Part shown: positions 1 through 13,100 of the stretch, one piece after another | How the letters are laid out: each line of letters opens with the position of its first letter | Numbering within the stretch: the first letter of the stretch is position 1 | From: Pythium myriotylum | Taxonomy: Eukaryota; Oomycota; Peronosporomycetes; Pythiales; Pythiaceae | Direction: 5' to 3' | Length of the DNA: 64,000 nucleotides | Assembly (NCBI GenBank): GCA_023091665.1 | Contig: JALJCQ010000011.1 | Coordinates: 2,046,001 to 2,110,000 of the forward strand | Made by a program: the position numbers and the translations under genes | Notes under the pieces: model-generated | What the model was told of the DNA's origin: nothing | Seen by the model: only the letters and a program-made list of their open reading frames with translations | Database searches by the model: none

Positions 1-3000
1 GTGTGCTCATTCGTAAATGATTTACCGTACACCGTCACCTCAGTCCCTCCAATAACGGCTCCAAGGTTTGGCTCGACTGAATGCAGTTGATATGGGGCGA
101 GAAGTGTATACACGATCGAGTTGGAGCTGATGCCGCCTTGTTGGATCCAAATGTCGACTGCGACTGAATGGATATCGTCATCTAGGAATATTACAGGTGT
201 GGGGCAATGCAGTTGGGTTGGCGAATCAATGCTTGCATTTGTTCGATAATTGAATCCGAAAAAGCACTGAACAACCGTCGTCACAAGAAACCCAGTGCCA
301 TTAACAGTTATGGACCCTTGGATGCCGTGCAATGATGAGATCAAGGCTCCCGCCCAAGGTGCGATTGCGACTACCGTTGGCTTAACCACCACCTGTACCT
401 CCACGGGAGATTCAGAAACTGGATCGCTACCAACAAGAAGACTTAATTCACATCGGGTCGGGCCATTAGGCACCTCCGCTATCTCGCATTCGACGAGATC
501 TGCCGAGTATTTCGTTGCAATAGCCTTGATATCATTGCCATCACATCCGAAATTACACATCATTTTCCGGCTGTCCAACGGGAACACCCCATCCAGTTGG
601 AGTCGCTGGGGACCACCTGACACGACCAAAGCAGGAGGCGTCACCGCGGAAATGATCGCAGGTTGAGTCACTGGCAGCACACCGACAAACACACGTCTCA
701 CTTGTGCGGAGGCTGAGCTCACATACGCCAGCGATAGGTCAACAAATGGCACCGAGACATCTTCCCACGTTGTGAAGTCGACTGGACACTGCACAAACGA
801 ATTGTTGGCCGCTATAGCCTGCATGGATTGCCCGACACTATACTCACACATGGGGAGTCCGTTGTAGTAGTTAGACCCACTGATGTTTACTACCATCCCA
901 GTAGAGACAACCAACACCAGTGGTTCGAACGACCGTGTAAACGGTGGGGGAAGATACGAAAAGTTCAAGCCTGTGACAAAGCGTACATCGCCGATCGCAA
1001 GTATAAAACTCACGTTGCCTGGGATATTGCGCGGGGTTTTGCACGTAGCTTGAAGAGAATAGGAATCAAAAGTGATTGGTGTGCACAAATCACCAAAGCA
1101 ACAGCCAGTCGAAGGAGCGAGATAATCACCCATGATCGAGACGTAAGTATCGCCCTGGATCGGTCCACTTGAAGGTTCGATACTCCCAACGATTGGTGGG
1201 GCCAGCACTGTGACAATCAGCTCTGAGTCAATCACGTACGCTCCGTTAGGGGAAAACCCGACTTCAAAATCCCCAAGCGCAGTCATTTCGCCAATGAAGA
1301 GGCTCCCGCACTCAACTTCGTTCCAGGAAAGCCATACAGAGGACACACGAACGACGAGGTCGCTAGTGACATGAGAGAAGATGCACGTGCTTTCTGGTGC
1401 TGATATAAAGCCTTGTCCAAAGAGAGTTATCGCGGTGTTTGATCCGTCAGAGTTTACAAAAACTAGGGCTGGCTGGAGATGGCTGATAATTGGACTCGCC
1501 GTATAGTGGAAAGCAATGGGATTGCTCAATGCGCCTGAATTCAGTGAGCGAAGTGCGACGGGCACCTGCTCATGTCTGATATCTGAGTGTCGGGGAGGCA
1601 CTTCGCAAGCCACTTTGTCGGTGTCGACTTGTAGTACTGGTCTACGTGCCGCCTTGTCGCTCACTTCCCACCCAACAACGCACTCGAACATACTTGAATA
1701 GCTGCGATCGAAACGCGAGAAGTCTCCGGTAAATACTACCGTGGTAGGCTTGTCTGCACTACCAATGGTTGGTGACATCGATTCAAGCCGGATTGGAACG
1801 GCATCCTCTGGAATCGTGACGATGAACGGATCCGAAAATGCCCGAAAGTCTACCGATATCGCGATTGTTATGTTTTTTGCCTGAACGTCTAAGATTCCCT
1901 CGCAATCGACTGAGGTGTCATTCGATCGTGCTGGTGCCGAGACTGCCTGTCCCCCGAAGAGACACATTAATGAGCGCTTTGGCTCAAACCCGAATCCTTC
2001 AACCCGAAGAATAAGAGCAAGCTGATGAGTTGTACTTGAGTCCACGTATGACGTCTTCACAATCCTTGCGATGGTGATGGTAGGTTGCTCGTAATATAGA
2101 AACTGCATTTCAGTCCCATTTGCCGATCTAGAGACCTGATACGTCGAATTATGACTTGTGGTCATTGTGAGGGTGACTGATATACTATCGCTTGTGCCGC
2201 CTGGCGGCTTTGGCGGGAGTCGACAACTCAGCGCATTATCGAAGATATCTTCAGTTTCGACAATAACTGATCCGAAACAGCATTGTACTTCTCTGAATGA
2301 TGAGAATCCACGACCTAGAACCCAGACAGTCAATCCGCCAGTCGTTGGGCCTTGCTTAGGATTGATGTCGAACACAAGTGGAGGATCCTTATAATGGAAC
2401 GAAGCCAAAGTCGAGCTCAAAAGTGAACCATCCGCCCCTCTCAAAGAAACGAGCGCAATCTGTTCAATGCTGGTTAATGATTGCGGTACAAATCCGAACC
2501 ACTGACCTTCCTCAGTATCGAAATCCAAGGGCGCGCAGTTGTCAGTTTCTCCGAAGCAACACTTCAACTTCTTTGACCTTACTGCCGTCTCATTGAATGA
2601 GACGAAAAAGATCTCGCCTCCTGAGAGTAGTCCACTAGATGGGTACAAACTCCATTCAAAATCTGCCTGTGGGCGAAGATGAAGAAGAACTGCGTCTTTG
2701 CCGTCATAAAAAGCATAGCGCCTTCCTTTAGCCCAAACACTGACATAAATGGAGCCAAGTGCTCCACTCTGCGATGGTATATCACATTTTGCAAAGCTCG
2801 TGTTTTCAACCGACGCCAGAATCGCAATCGAGCTCCTTGTTGTGTCAAACCGACACTCAACGTCATCGAAAGAGTTAAAATTGTACCCTATGAGAGAAAT
2901 ATAAGACGACTCGCCTTCTTCGGATTCATCAAAGTTGAGTATGGCTTCGCGTAACTCAGGTTCCTGAAGTGTCAAGAAAGTGAAGTTAGTTGTCAGCGTG

Positions 3001-6000
3001 AAGTTTGGGTCAACAATGACTTCGACGATAGCCGGCCCAAGTGGAAATCCACTGACGGATGGCCAATTACGATTCGGGTCGAAGTACGGGAAGCAGACAA
3101 TGACATGGGCTGATTTCCAGCGAGCAGCCAACTCGACACGAATATCGCCATAGTTGAGGACACAGCCCAATGTAGGCACGTCAGGGAAGTGCTCGCCGTG
3201 TATGAAGATTGCAGTATCCTTGAATCCTGATGTTGGCCATGTGGCCAAAACAACTGGAGTTTGCCGAACATATATCGTGAGGGCATTCGAGTTGACAGTG
3301 GTGATCAACGAAGTATGATACTCTAAGTGCACGGGTAGATTACCAGTTCCGGTTAGCTCGGGCGAGGTGCAATGATACGAGGTTGAATCAAACACTTTCG
3401 CATCTGAACACGAGCTCATTTTAAAGCAGCAACGAACAAAGGATGCACGTTTCGCCGCGCCGTCTATCAACAATGTGATCTCCTGACCTCCCTTTGCGTA
3501 GATGGTGGCTGGAAATATTTGTTGCAGCCTTGGTACATCAACGCAATCTAACGAGTTGTCGCCAGAGGCACGAATACCCTCAGCTGTCGCAAGTTTTATA
3601 GCTATTGAGGAACCTTGGTTGGGTCCTGAAAGGGTCAGAGGAATCGGACATTCCAAAAACCCTCTGTCGTCGAGTACTGCCAAAACTGGAAAGCCGTCAA
3701 AGAGACATACGAAGGTCGATTTAACCGGAAGGCCAGAGACGTTGAGCTTTAGAGTGCTTGCGCCTAGAGCACCAGTTCCACATGGCACTTGAGATGGATA
3801 AATTGAATGTAGCGTGAATGGGCTATCGACTGTAATGCTCACTGGGTCACTCCAGTCCTGATTGTTGAGGGATACTTCCAACATGACACTTGGAAACTCG
3901 CCGATAGAAACGTCTTGACAGCGAATTTCTTCGGGCGAAGCCCACTCCGCACGAAAGGTCTTATTTGTCTCCTTGACGCGACACGCCACTGATCGACTGT
4001 ACGGGAAACCGTCCCCGAACACTCGAAGCTCGCCAACATAGTTCGATGGTAATCGATCCGGCCACACTCGGTCGAAATTAAGCCCGGAAGTGTACACGAG
4101 CGCACTGGGCATCATCGCAACAACCCGACCAGCCGAGTCGAGAAGTGTCAACTCTAGCAGTCCGCTGTTCCCATCATCCGGAGGAGCTGGGCACTGCAAT
4201 ATCGAAGGATTCTCGCTCTGGACTACATTGGCTTTAACCGACGCCTTTCTTCCAACACCACAAAACAACTGTGGTAGCGCGTCACCGTCAAACAAGAGTT
4301 CAATGCTCACAGTTGTTCCACCAGCTGCAGACACCACGATAGGTTCTACTCGGACGATTTTCGGAAGAGCAACGTAGTGGAAAGAACTGTCAGCTATGTT
4401 GAAGAAGTCGACGCCATTGAGACTGATTCCAAGCGGAACAATCCTCGGCGCGTCTTGCTGTGGCGAGGAGCAAACCACCTGACTTCTACTTGCGTCACCA
4501 GTCCTCATCTGCCCTGTAACAGTTACATCACCAAACGTGCAGAGAGCAGAAGCTGAGGACTTCTCAGGGATGGCGAAGTCGAAGCTGAACAAGACGCTCT
4601 CCCCACCAGTAATAAATCCAGAGCCTGGCGTAATGTTGTGCACTCGCACATCGCTAATGAAAACAAAGCTTCGCTTGAACAAGACTTGACTATCAGCTAG
4701 GATTGCGACAGTGATGTCAACAGGGTAAGATTCCGAGGAGGCATTCGGCACGTCACAGACACCTCGATCAGGAGACACAACAAAACCTCGAATCAACGAC
4801 TTCGCCGCCTGACCAGCCCGAAAAAATTCACACTGCAGCGAACCGATTCCTCCAAGGTTATGACCGAGTATGATAATCCTGGTGTTGGTATGAAGAATGT
4901 CGCTCTCGGGAATCAAGTTATCTATCTGAGGTTGCTGATAGAAATAAAATATTTTGGCGTTTTCAGATAACACCGCCCCATCTCTTCGAACAAGCTGAAC
5001 CGTCGTAACATCAATCGACTGGGAGATCAGCTGGCATTCTACTGAAGTCGCCGTCTTCTTGACAACAGCGCTCATGTCACTTCCAAACAGGCACCATGCA
5101 TCGGCTGGTACTATCTGCTCGGTGCTTATCGTGATGTTGTAGGGCTTCGAGACGAATCCACGATCGGGATTGATCTCTAGGATCTTGATCAATCGACCGT
5201 AGGTGTACCAGAGCGAGCCAGGCTTGACAATTGGGAGATCATTGCACAAAACACTGACGGACACATTTTTTGGATTGGACATTGGCGGCATGCTGCATGA
5301 TAGGGTGGAGGAGTCTAGGAATCGAGCTGGGGCGGGAATGATATCAATGCGGCAAGTCATCTTACACAACGGAGCGATTGAAACGACACTCACAGGATCC
5401 GATAGAGCGAGAGTGAAGACGTCACCCCCCGTGAGCAGGCCAGATAATGGAAAAGCATTCCTCACACGTTGTGGAACAATAACCACAAAATCCATCTGCG
5501 CTAACATCCTCGATCTTTCGGAGTGGAGCATCAGGATGAGCAGCTTGAGCGTTCTGGACACCTTTAGCCCACTCGTTGAGACTGTACAGGTAGCTGTGGT
5601 CGAATTCTTTACCCGTAATTCGGTAGGGTTAAATCCGTCCAACTTGCACAGCAGCGTGTGGTACAACGAGAAGTCCTGGCCCCTTAAAGTGACTTCTTGG
5701 GAAAACTCAGAAGAACCAATCAGAGGAGATCCTTCTGTGACTTGAGGCACAGGCGCATACTCTACATAAACGAAATTTGGGGAGTGGGCAGACGCGTGGC
5801 CGTTAAGCGAAACGGTGACACTTATCCAGTTCTCCGGTTGAATGAGTGACGGGATACGACACGAAACTGTGGTATTGTTAACGAACACTGCTGCGACGAG
5901 CTGGGTAGTGCTTGAACTTATGATGCATTGAAGTGAGCTGACATTATAAAACCCTCGACCGACAATGGTGATGATATCGCCTTCTTCGACCACAAACTTC

Positions 6001-9000
6001 GGGACAGCTTGGACAACAAGAGGTCGAGCTGCATAATACATTTACGTGTCAATACAGTCACGGATTACCAAAACTGTGCGGTGCTCGTACCAAACACAGT
6101 GAACTCGTCTGGTAAAGTGTACTCGCGATTTTGGAGCATCAACACTACGCGGAGTGAAAAAGGGGTGAAGTTTTCACGTGTCGGGTTGACATCAAATCGC
6201 GGAGAGGTGCAAGTGATTTTCGAAGACGATAACCACGACGCTGGAGCGAGATATTTGTTGCCAAAAACGCAAGTAGCCATGGGATCTTTGAAAAAGTTGC
6301 TCCCAGTTATTGTGATAGTGTCTCCACCTTCAACGGCCCCTACAGTCGGATATATTGATGCAACAATCGGGGGAGCTGGACAACATAGCCAATTAGTCAC
6401 GATGGAGTACAGCTTGCATCATCATCAGATGTACCTGTGTACTCGAACTGTAACGGGTTCGAGAACTCCTGTCTATTTGTCGTCAGGCGAAGGTCCACAC
6501 GTTGCGGTGTAAGTGTCGAGGACGGGAGCAGACATGCTATAGCGCTGTCAGAAAGAAACAGAGCTCGAGAAAATAGGAGCGCCCCAAAGGAGCACTCGAG
6601 AGAGGCAACATTCGGAATCCTTGAACCTTTGACCACAACTTGAATACCTCCAGTCATAGGTCCGAACGAGGGTGAGACTTCGTTCAGTGACCAGCTGGCT
6701 TCGTATTCGAACGGAACTGCATTGGAGAAGTATGTGTTCCCGTTCGTGACCATCAGATATGTTCGTCGGGGCCGCCAATCACGCCCTCCAGCTTGATTTG
6801 ATGGCGTTTGACAGGAAAGCGTCTTATCAGATATTATAGTTGCAGGAGTGACACCATTGACTCCAAAGATACACTGGAGTCGCGTCTGTCCTTGAAATCC
6901 TCGACCACTCACGCGGACAATAGTACCACCTAAATAACTTCCAGACGACGGAGAGATGCTTGATATGGCGATCAGATCCTCCGTTCCATTCTTGTACATG
7001 GCAACATCAATGACACCTTCTTCTGAATTCGTAAAATCGCTCGTATGGCTCAGCGAGATAAAAACAACCTCATTACCGAAGAATGGTTTTGTGCGCACAT
7101 ATCGGATAGACTGGAGCAGTGGCTTGACCTTACTGACCGGACCACTCAGCTGAATGTATGAAGTTGGTGTATCGCTCATGGGTAATCGAGTGACTTCAGG
7201 TGCTGTATCCTCAACATTTACGCCGAGCATTATTCGCCCAAATGTTGTCATTGTCTGTATGCGAATGTATAGCATATCCGTAGCAATGATGCTCGGATGG
7301 GTCACTACAGCATAACCACTTATTGTCAAGCTCAAAATCTGTCCAGCGGAGATCGTCATCGGATCGTCGACACTTTGAACGAATACTGGAATGAAAGCGG
7401 ACGCATCTGTCCGCGTTTTATCACGAGCATTGTAATCTGTAACGGTGACGCCAATCCTCTCTTGATGGTGGTTCGAGTTGAAATCCTTATCCGGTTGATA
7501 GCGAATCTCGAAAAGTGCTGCATTTACTGCGTCCAGGCGCCCTCGGAAGCGACACAACTGGTCTCTGACACCATCTCCTTCCACGAACGTCAATCCTGAA
7601 GTCAATCCAAGCGTAAGAACCCCACTAATAGAGTAGAGCTCGATTTCGAAAGTGTAGTCGTCGCCTTCTCCAAAGACGACATCGACGTCATCTACTCGTG
7701 TACCAAACACTGCAACCTCATCATCTTCATAAAGCGATTGCGGACCAGGTACACTTAACGTAGGAGGGTCGTTCACAGACGCAATCTCTAACCGAGCAAC
7801 TCTCTGGTTGGCTGTTGTTGGGCCAAATCCAGTGCTTCCTTGCTCGGACACGAATATGACCAGCTCTTCTTCTCCATGCCAATTGAGAAAACTCTCATAC
7901 CTTATACTCGCCAAGAGAGCATTTACATCGCTAACTGCACCGCTAAAGAGCAAGAATTCGTTCCTGTTTCCACTTCCGGCAGCGTACGTGATGCCCGGTG
8001 TGGGCTGTAGGCTTAACACGCCATGCTGCACGTACATTCTCACCGTCACGGTATAGTCTAAGGCCATGGATGCTTTGCTGTCTGTAATCGATATCGTCTG
8101 GATCTCGAGTGGTGTATCTTCATAGCCCCGTATCACACTCGGAGCTTCCACTTTGGGGTCGTTATTCCACGCATTTATTGACAAGAACACAGAACCATAC
8201 GACGACATGTGGTCAGTGACGAGTGTTACCTTCCTCCATCGGCTTCCATCTACGTTCTCCCACTGAAGACGAACGTTGTGACTCCCAGATCCCAGAGGAA
8301 GTGTCATACTCGCCTTAGCATTCTTGACGCCACGAACATTTCCATCGACGTAGGATGATAGGTGACGATATGCAATCCCGTCAACAACCAGCCGAGTTTG
8401 GATTCGGCTCCACTTTGAATCACTCCATGTCACAAACTGCGGATTATCTGTCTGAGAGAGCGGAAGGTAGTAACTGAACGTGACGAAGGAGCTGACAGGA
8501 AGCGCAAACTGAACTACTGAGTCACCAACATCTGACCATTCCCCGACCTGAACCTGTTGATATTGGTACAGGCTGTATACAGATACTCGTTCAACGTGTG
8601 GGTCGCCAATGACAGCGAGAACGCGACCCATTGCATAACCATCAAGTGCACCTGGCAGTGAGTACCACGCTCGATCTGACAGGATCAATCTCTTCCAGAG
8701 CACCACAACAGTATAATCACCAGGTTCCAGGTCGAGGATTACACTCCCTTCTAGTGTTAACGGAGACTTGGATCCTCCACTAAGAAAGCCGTACGAGCCG
8801 GTCTCACGATATCGCCGTCCATTGATTTCTATGACCGTTTCCAGTTCGTCATGTGCAGAATCATCTGCTTACCCACAATGTTTTAGAGCCGGAAACTAGG
8901 AAAGCATGCAACGTCTCCTTACCTCTTGAGTACCGGACAAGCTTCGGACGAACAGGTATTTGATAAAAGAACCGGAGTGTAGTTCCTTCTTGAAGACGAA

Positions 9001-9667
9001 AGCTAAGTGTCATGTCGGGGATAATCTCCCACGTGTCTTTCGATTCGAGGGCCGCGTTGCTAAGGGGTTGCGTGTACCAGATATATCTGTGCTGGGCGGA
9101 AACGATCAAATTGCGTCCCCCAGCAAAGCCGTCGAGTATGCTCGATGAAATTATCCACGTCTTCGTACGGATGCCATGCTTTCGCCACTGAAGCTGTGCG
9201 TGATGTTGACCCGCAGGTAGTTCCACGACGCAATACCCACTGGCTACCGTGACCAAAGGTTCGTAGTCGCCTACGGACGTTCCAGATTCCCGGTAGGCGC
9301 GTCCATTAAGAGCAATACGGAAAGCAACCTCGCTCTGGTCAGATACTAGTGTGTCAGCATCGGTGCTCTGGAAGTGAGATACCGATACATCGTAGGACAC
9401 AACTACTACGGCCTCATTGACAAGCTCGAAGGCCACAGCAGTGTCGGGGATGTCGACCCACACGTCGACGGGATCCGAAAGCGTCACTTGATCCAGAGGA
9501 CTCGCACTCCACATGAGGTGTGGCGTCGGCGCGCTCGCAGCTACAAAGGAGAGCAGCGAGCGTCAGTCAAGAATCACCCCGTAGGTGCGCGTCAGCGTCG
9601 TACCGAGCGTGTGAAGCACGAACGAAGTTCCGATCCAGAGCACCAGGAAAGATGGCAGGCGACTCAT
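1..9667 (-). CDS. Giant secreted IPT/TIG-repeat protein (3' end beyond window)
   Basis: Predicted exons on the minus strand are 9667-9604, 9540-8923, 8864-6435, 6375-6091 and 6028-1, continuing past the left edge; at least 3,141 residues are visible. The start is ATG at 9667 because it gives a hydrophobic signal peptide ending in Ala-Ala-Ser-Ala across the first intron. The next ~500 residues hold repeated beta-rich units (a 'NGR.YRE.G' motif occurs twice). Around 8060-7270 there are CSPG/NG2 cadherin-like repeats with an 'NDPPT' linker. From about 6960 to the edge the protein is a chain of IPT/TIG domains, seen as 'GG..V.V.G.GF' cores with a Cys pair per unit. The 6028-1 exon was spot-checked as free of stops at several places and read continuously around 2100-2960. 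IPT/TIG ectodomains bind other proteins at cell surfaces; a role in adhesion or recognition is inference. No transmembrane segment or kinase is seen in the part present. Confidence 0.82.
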
Positions 9668-10123
9668 GGTGGAGGTGTCAACGGCGCCGCGTCACACAGT
9701 GTTTGCGCGTTGGATACGCTGCTCGCCGGTCGAGCGGCTCTCTGTCTGGCGAGTCGTCGCATTCGCATTGGCCACATTCTCGCCGTTGTGTGCCAAGGCG
9801 CGAATCGGCTTCCTTCCATCTTTTTGGAGACAGTGTACCAGTCAAACGGTACTAAAGACCACCGGAATGGCACCATGTACCCTTGCAGCTGGTACCGACT
9901 GGAAATACCTGGTGTTTAAAACAGTAACTGGGTTGAAGCCCCCCTTTGGTTGGGAAGGGGGGACCACGGCAGCGGCCACAGGAGCCAGCAAGAGAGCAAG
10001 GGCGACGGCGCGCGAGAGGGCGGCACGCGGGCACGGCGACGGCGGCGGCGCGAGCGAGAGCAGAGCAGAGCAGAGGCTTCCGAGGAATTGCGGCGCGAAA
10101 CGGCCGCGTAGAACAGCAGAACC
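9668..10123. promoter_or_regulatory. Divergent intergenic promoter region between IPT-protein gene and SPT6
   Basis: These 456 bp separate two genes transcribed away from each other, so both promoters must lie here. The SPT6 side is strongly GC-rich. A perfect 8-bp inverted repeat (CCCCCCTT at 9939-9946 and AAGGGGGG at 9955-9962, 8-nt loop) is the only clear structured element. No TATA box was recognised. Confidence 0.5.
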
Positions 10124-13100
10124 ATGGCCTCTTCCGACGAGGGTCCGTTGCTGCTCCGGATGCGCGCGAGGGGACTGCAGACGGCTGACGAATTTCTGTG
10201 CTGGCGATGGTCGCAGATGAGCGCGGTGGGTCGTCGCCCATGGTCTCGGACTCGGACTCGGGCGCAGAGCAGCCGGCCAAGAAGAAAGAGACCACCAAGA
10301 AGCGCCGCATGAGCAAGGATGGCAGCAAGAAGTCGAAAAAGTCGAAAAAGTCCAAGGTCATTGACGACAGCGACGATGAAGATGAGAAGGTGCGGTAGTG
10401 CGGTCGGTGCGGTCGAGACTGATGCAGTAGAGCTGACGTGTGTGTGTGTGTGTGTGGACTGTGGTGTAGCGACCCAAATCGTCTTTCATCGAGGACGAAG
10501 CGTCGGAGAGTGACGACGGCGAAGAAGGTGGCTCGGACGACGACGATGACTCGGACGAAGATGGCGAAGACAAAAACGAGTACGAAGCTGATGGCTTCGT
10601 TGTCGATGATGAGGAAGACGATGACTCGGATGATGATGGTGAGTTGGCTCTGAGAAAGCGACGGTCCTACCCTTTACTCAGTATGATGTGACAAAAGGCG
10701 GCCGCCATCGCAGACGCCGCAAGAAGAAGGAAAAGAAACTTCGGCGCTTGAAACAGAAAATCGACGAGATCGACGATGAAGATCTCATGCTTGTACGCGA
10801 GAACTTGGGTATGGACACTGGCCCAGCGAGGTCAGACAGCGAAGATGAGGACATGGATAGATCTTCGAAGAAGCGTAAGGGTGATGACTCCGGCCTCATG
10901 TCGCGTGAGCTCAGCTATCGAATGTTCGGCGATTCGGATGATGAGGAAGAAGATGCGGCACCCGCACGTAACAACAATTATCTAGGAAACGACGAGTACG
11001 AGAGTGATGATATCGACGAGTTCATCGTCGATGATGACGAAGAAGGTCGTGAAGGTCCACGACGCCGACGCAAGCAAGCTCCCATCCCAGCATCAATGCA
11101 GGGCCCTTCGGTGTATCAAATGGGCGAGGCAGAGGAACTGTTCGGCGATATGGAGGGATTCTTGGAGGCTACTCGAGGAGCTGCTACGGGCGAGTCGAAG
11201 TCTGCACCGAAATCGAAGAAGGCGGCTTTGCTGGAAAAGTATGAACCCGATGTCTTGAAAGAGCACATGATGACACCAGAGATCATTTCTGTGCGCGACA
11301 AAGATCTACCCGAGAGATATCAGCTCATTTTTGACGGGCGACAATTTCCTGATGCCGAGGACCGGACAGAAGAATCGGAATGGATCAGTCATTTCATCAT
11401 GAAGAACAAAGATGACAAGCGAGTCTCTCCGGGTGAGATTGTTTCCGCAATCGATAGTGTTCTTCGCTTCTATCACGATGAAAAGTTGGAGCCTGCTTTC
11501 GTGCAGCGGTACTGTAAAGAATTCTGGAAACCTGCCGGGCTTCGGTCGAGCGACTTGTACGAAATCCTTGATCTGGATGTCAAGTGGGACAAGCTGCAAC
11601 GCAAGGGTCGAAGTCTCCAAGCTGGCATTGAGAAGGCTGTAGATTCAGCAAGCGCTAAGGAGTCTCGTTTCGTCCGCGATTCCTACGACGACATGAAGCG
11701 TGTCCCTGAGGAGAAATGCTTCCAGGACTTGGCAGAATTTTTCGCTTTGGATGGTTCAGACTCGAATGAACAGGCAGCGCAAGACCGCAAGTACCGCCGT
11801 CCAGCTCGACGCAACTTTTATCAGATTTGCACCAAGGGTGGTCTTAGACCAGTTGCTAGTGCGTTCACGATGAACGCCTCGGTTTTGGGCGGAATCCTTG
11901 TTGGGCTTGACCATGATCCATCACTTAGGGAGGTACCAACTCCAGAAGAGAGCCCGGGTGTGTTTGGTCAGAAGTTTACTTCCAAGGAGTTCCCCATGGT
12001 GGACGACGTGATGCGTGGTGCTCGCCATATTGCTGCGACCAGGATTGCAGCGGAGCCGAACGTTCGCAAATGTCTGCGAGACATCTATCGTCTTCACGCA
12101 GGACTCTTCACAGAAGCTACTGCGAAGGGGCAGGAAGAGATCGACGAGTTTCATTACTGCCATGGACTCCAGTATTTGGAAGGCATGCCTGTGCTTGAAG
12201 CTCTGTCTTTGAAGAGCTTGTGGTTGAGATTGACACGTGCGGAGAAAGAGGGTTTGGTGACGATCACTATTGTCAATAACAATCTTCAAGAATTGATCGA
12301 GCAACTCCAAGCGGTGTATTGTGACAACAGCAAAGACGCTGACGAAGAGTGGGAGAACCAGCGCTATCAAATTCTTCAAGAAGCCGTCAGTGCCTTCATG
12401 GTACCTTCGTTTGAGAATGAGCTCAGACGGGACCTATTAGTGGCGTCTCGTGACGTTGTTGTGAAAGAATGTGGCTCGGCGATGCGTCGTCGACTGCTGG
12501 TGAGACCCTACGAAGCAAAGGACGGTTCTGAACCGTTCATCATTTCGATTTGGGTGGAGAATGGTCCTGAGGCGATCATGCACATGGTTGCCCTCGATGA
12601 TAACGGCGAACTTGTGGACAAGACACAAGGTTATTGCCGTCGAGAAGAAAAACATATCCGCAACCTTACGAATACCCTGTATCGATTCCTTCAAGAACAC
12701 TCGAGAACAGACGTCGTTGTCATCAATGTGTCCGGCGGAATGAAATGTATGGATATGGGTGAACTCGTGGATGCTGTCCGCCACGAACTCGGCCGGGACA
12801 ATGCTCAGCGTTTCGGCAATCGCGATGGAAAGGATTGGATGGAAATCACGTTCTTGAAAGACGATGTTGCCAGTATGTTCAGTCGATCGAAGAGAGCCGA
12901 GCAAGAGTTTCCTGAAGAGTCTGAGGCAATTCGTGCCGCAATCGGTCTGGGAAGGTACCTGCGAAACCCCGCGTCAGAGCTCGCGGCAATGTGGGGAAAT
13001 CATACTCTTGATGATCCACTTCGAGGTCGCGAGTTGTTATACCTCAACGTTCATGAAATGCAACACTCCCTCGGCAAAGAAATGCTGCTGCGTGAATACG

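Noticed and set aside
5203..5745. 180-codon plus-strand frame
   Set aside because: It is antisense to the IPT-repeat protein and has no motif of its own.
6065..6090. Donor GTAATC at 6068 for the last visible intron of the IPT-protein gene
   Set aside because: It breaks the frame into the next exon. The GTACGA donor at 6090 gives the right phase and continuous IPT sequence.
10682..10697. SPT6 exon 4 starting right after CAG at 10681
   Set aside because: Joining there gives an immediate stop from the phase-1 donor at 10638; the AAG acceptor at 10697 restores the frame.
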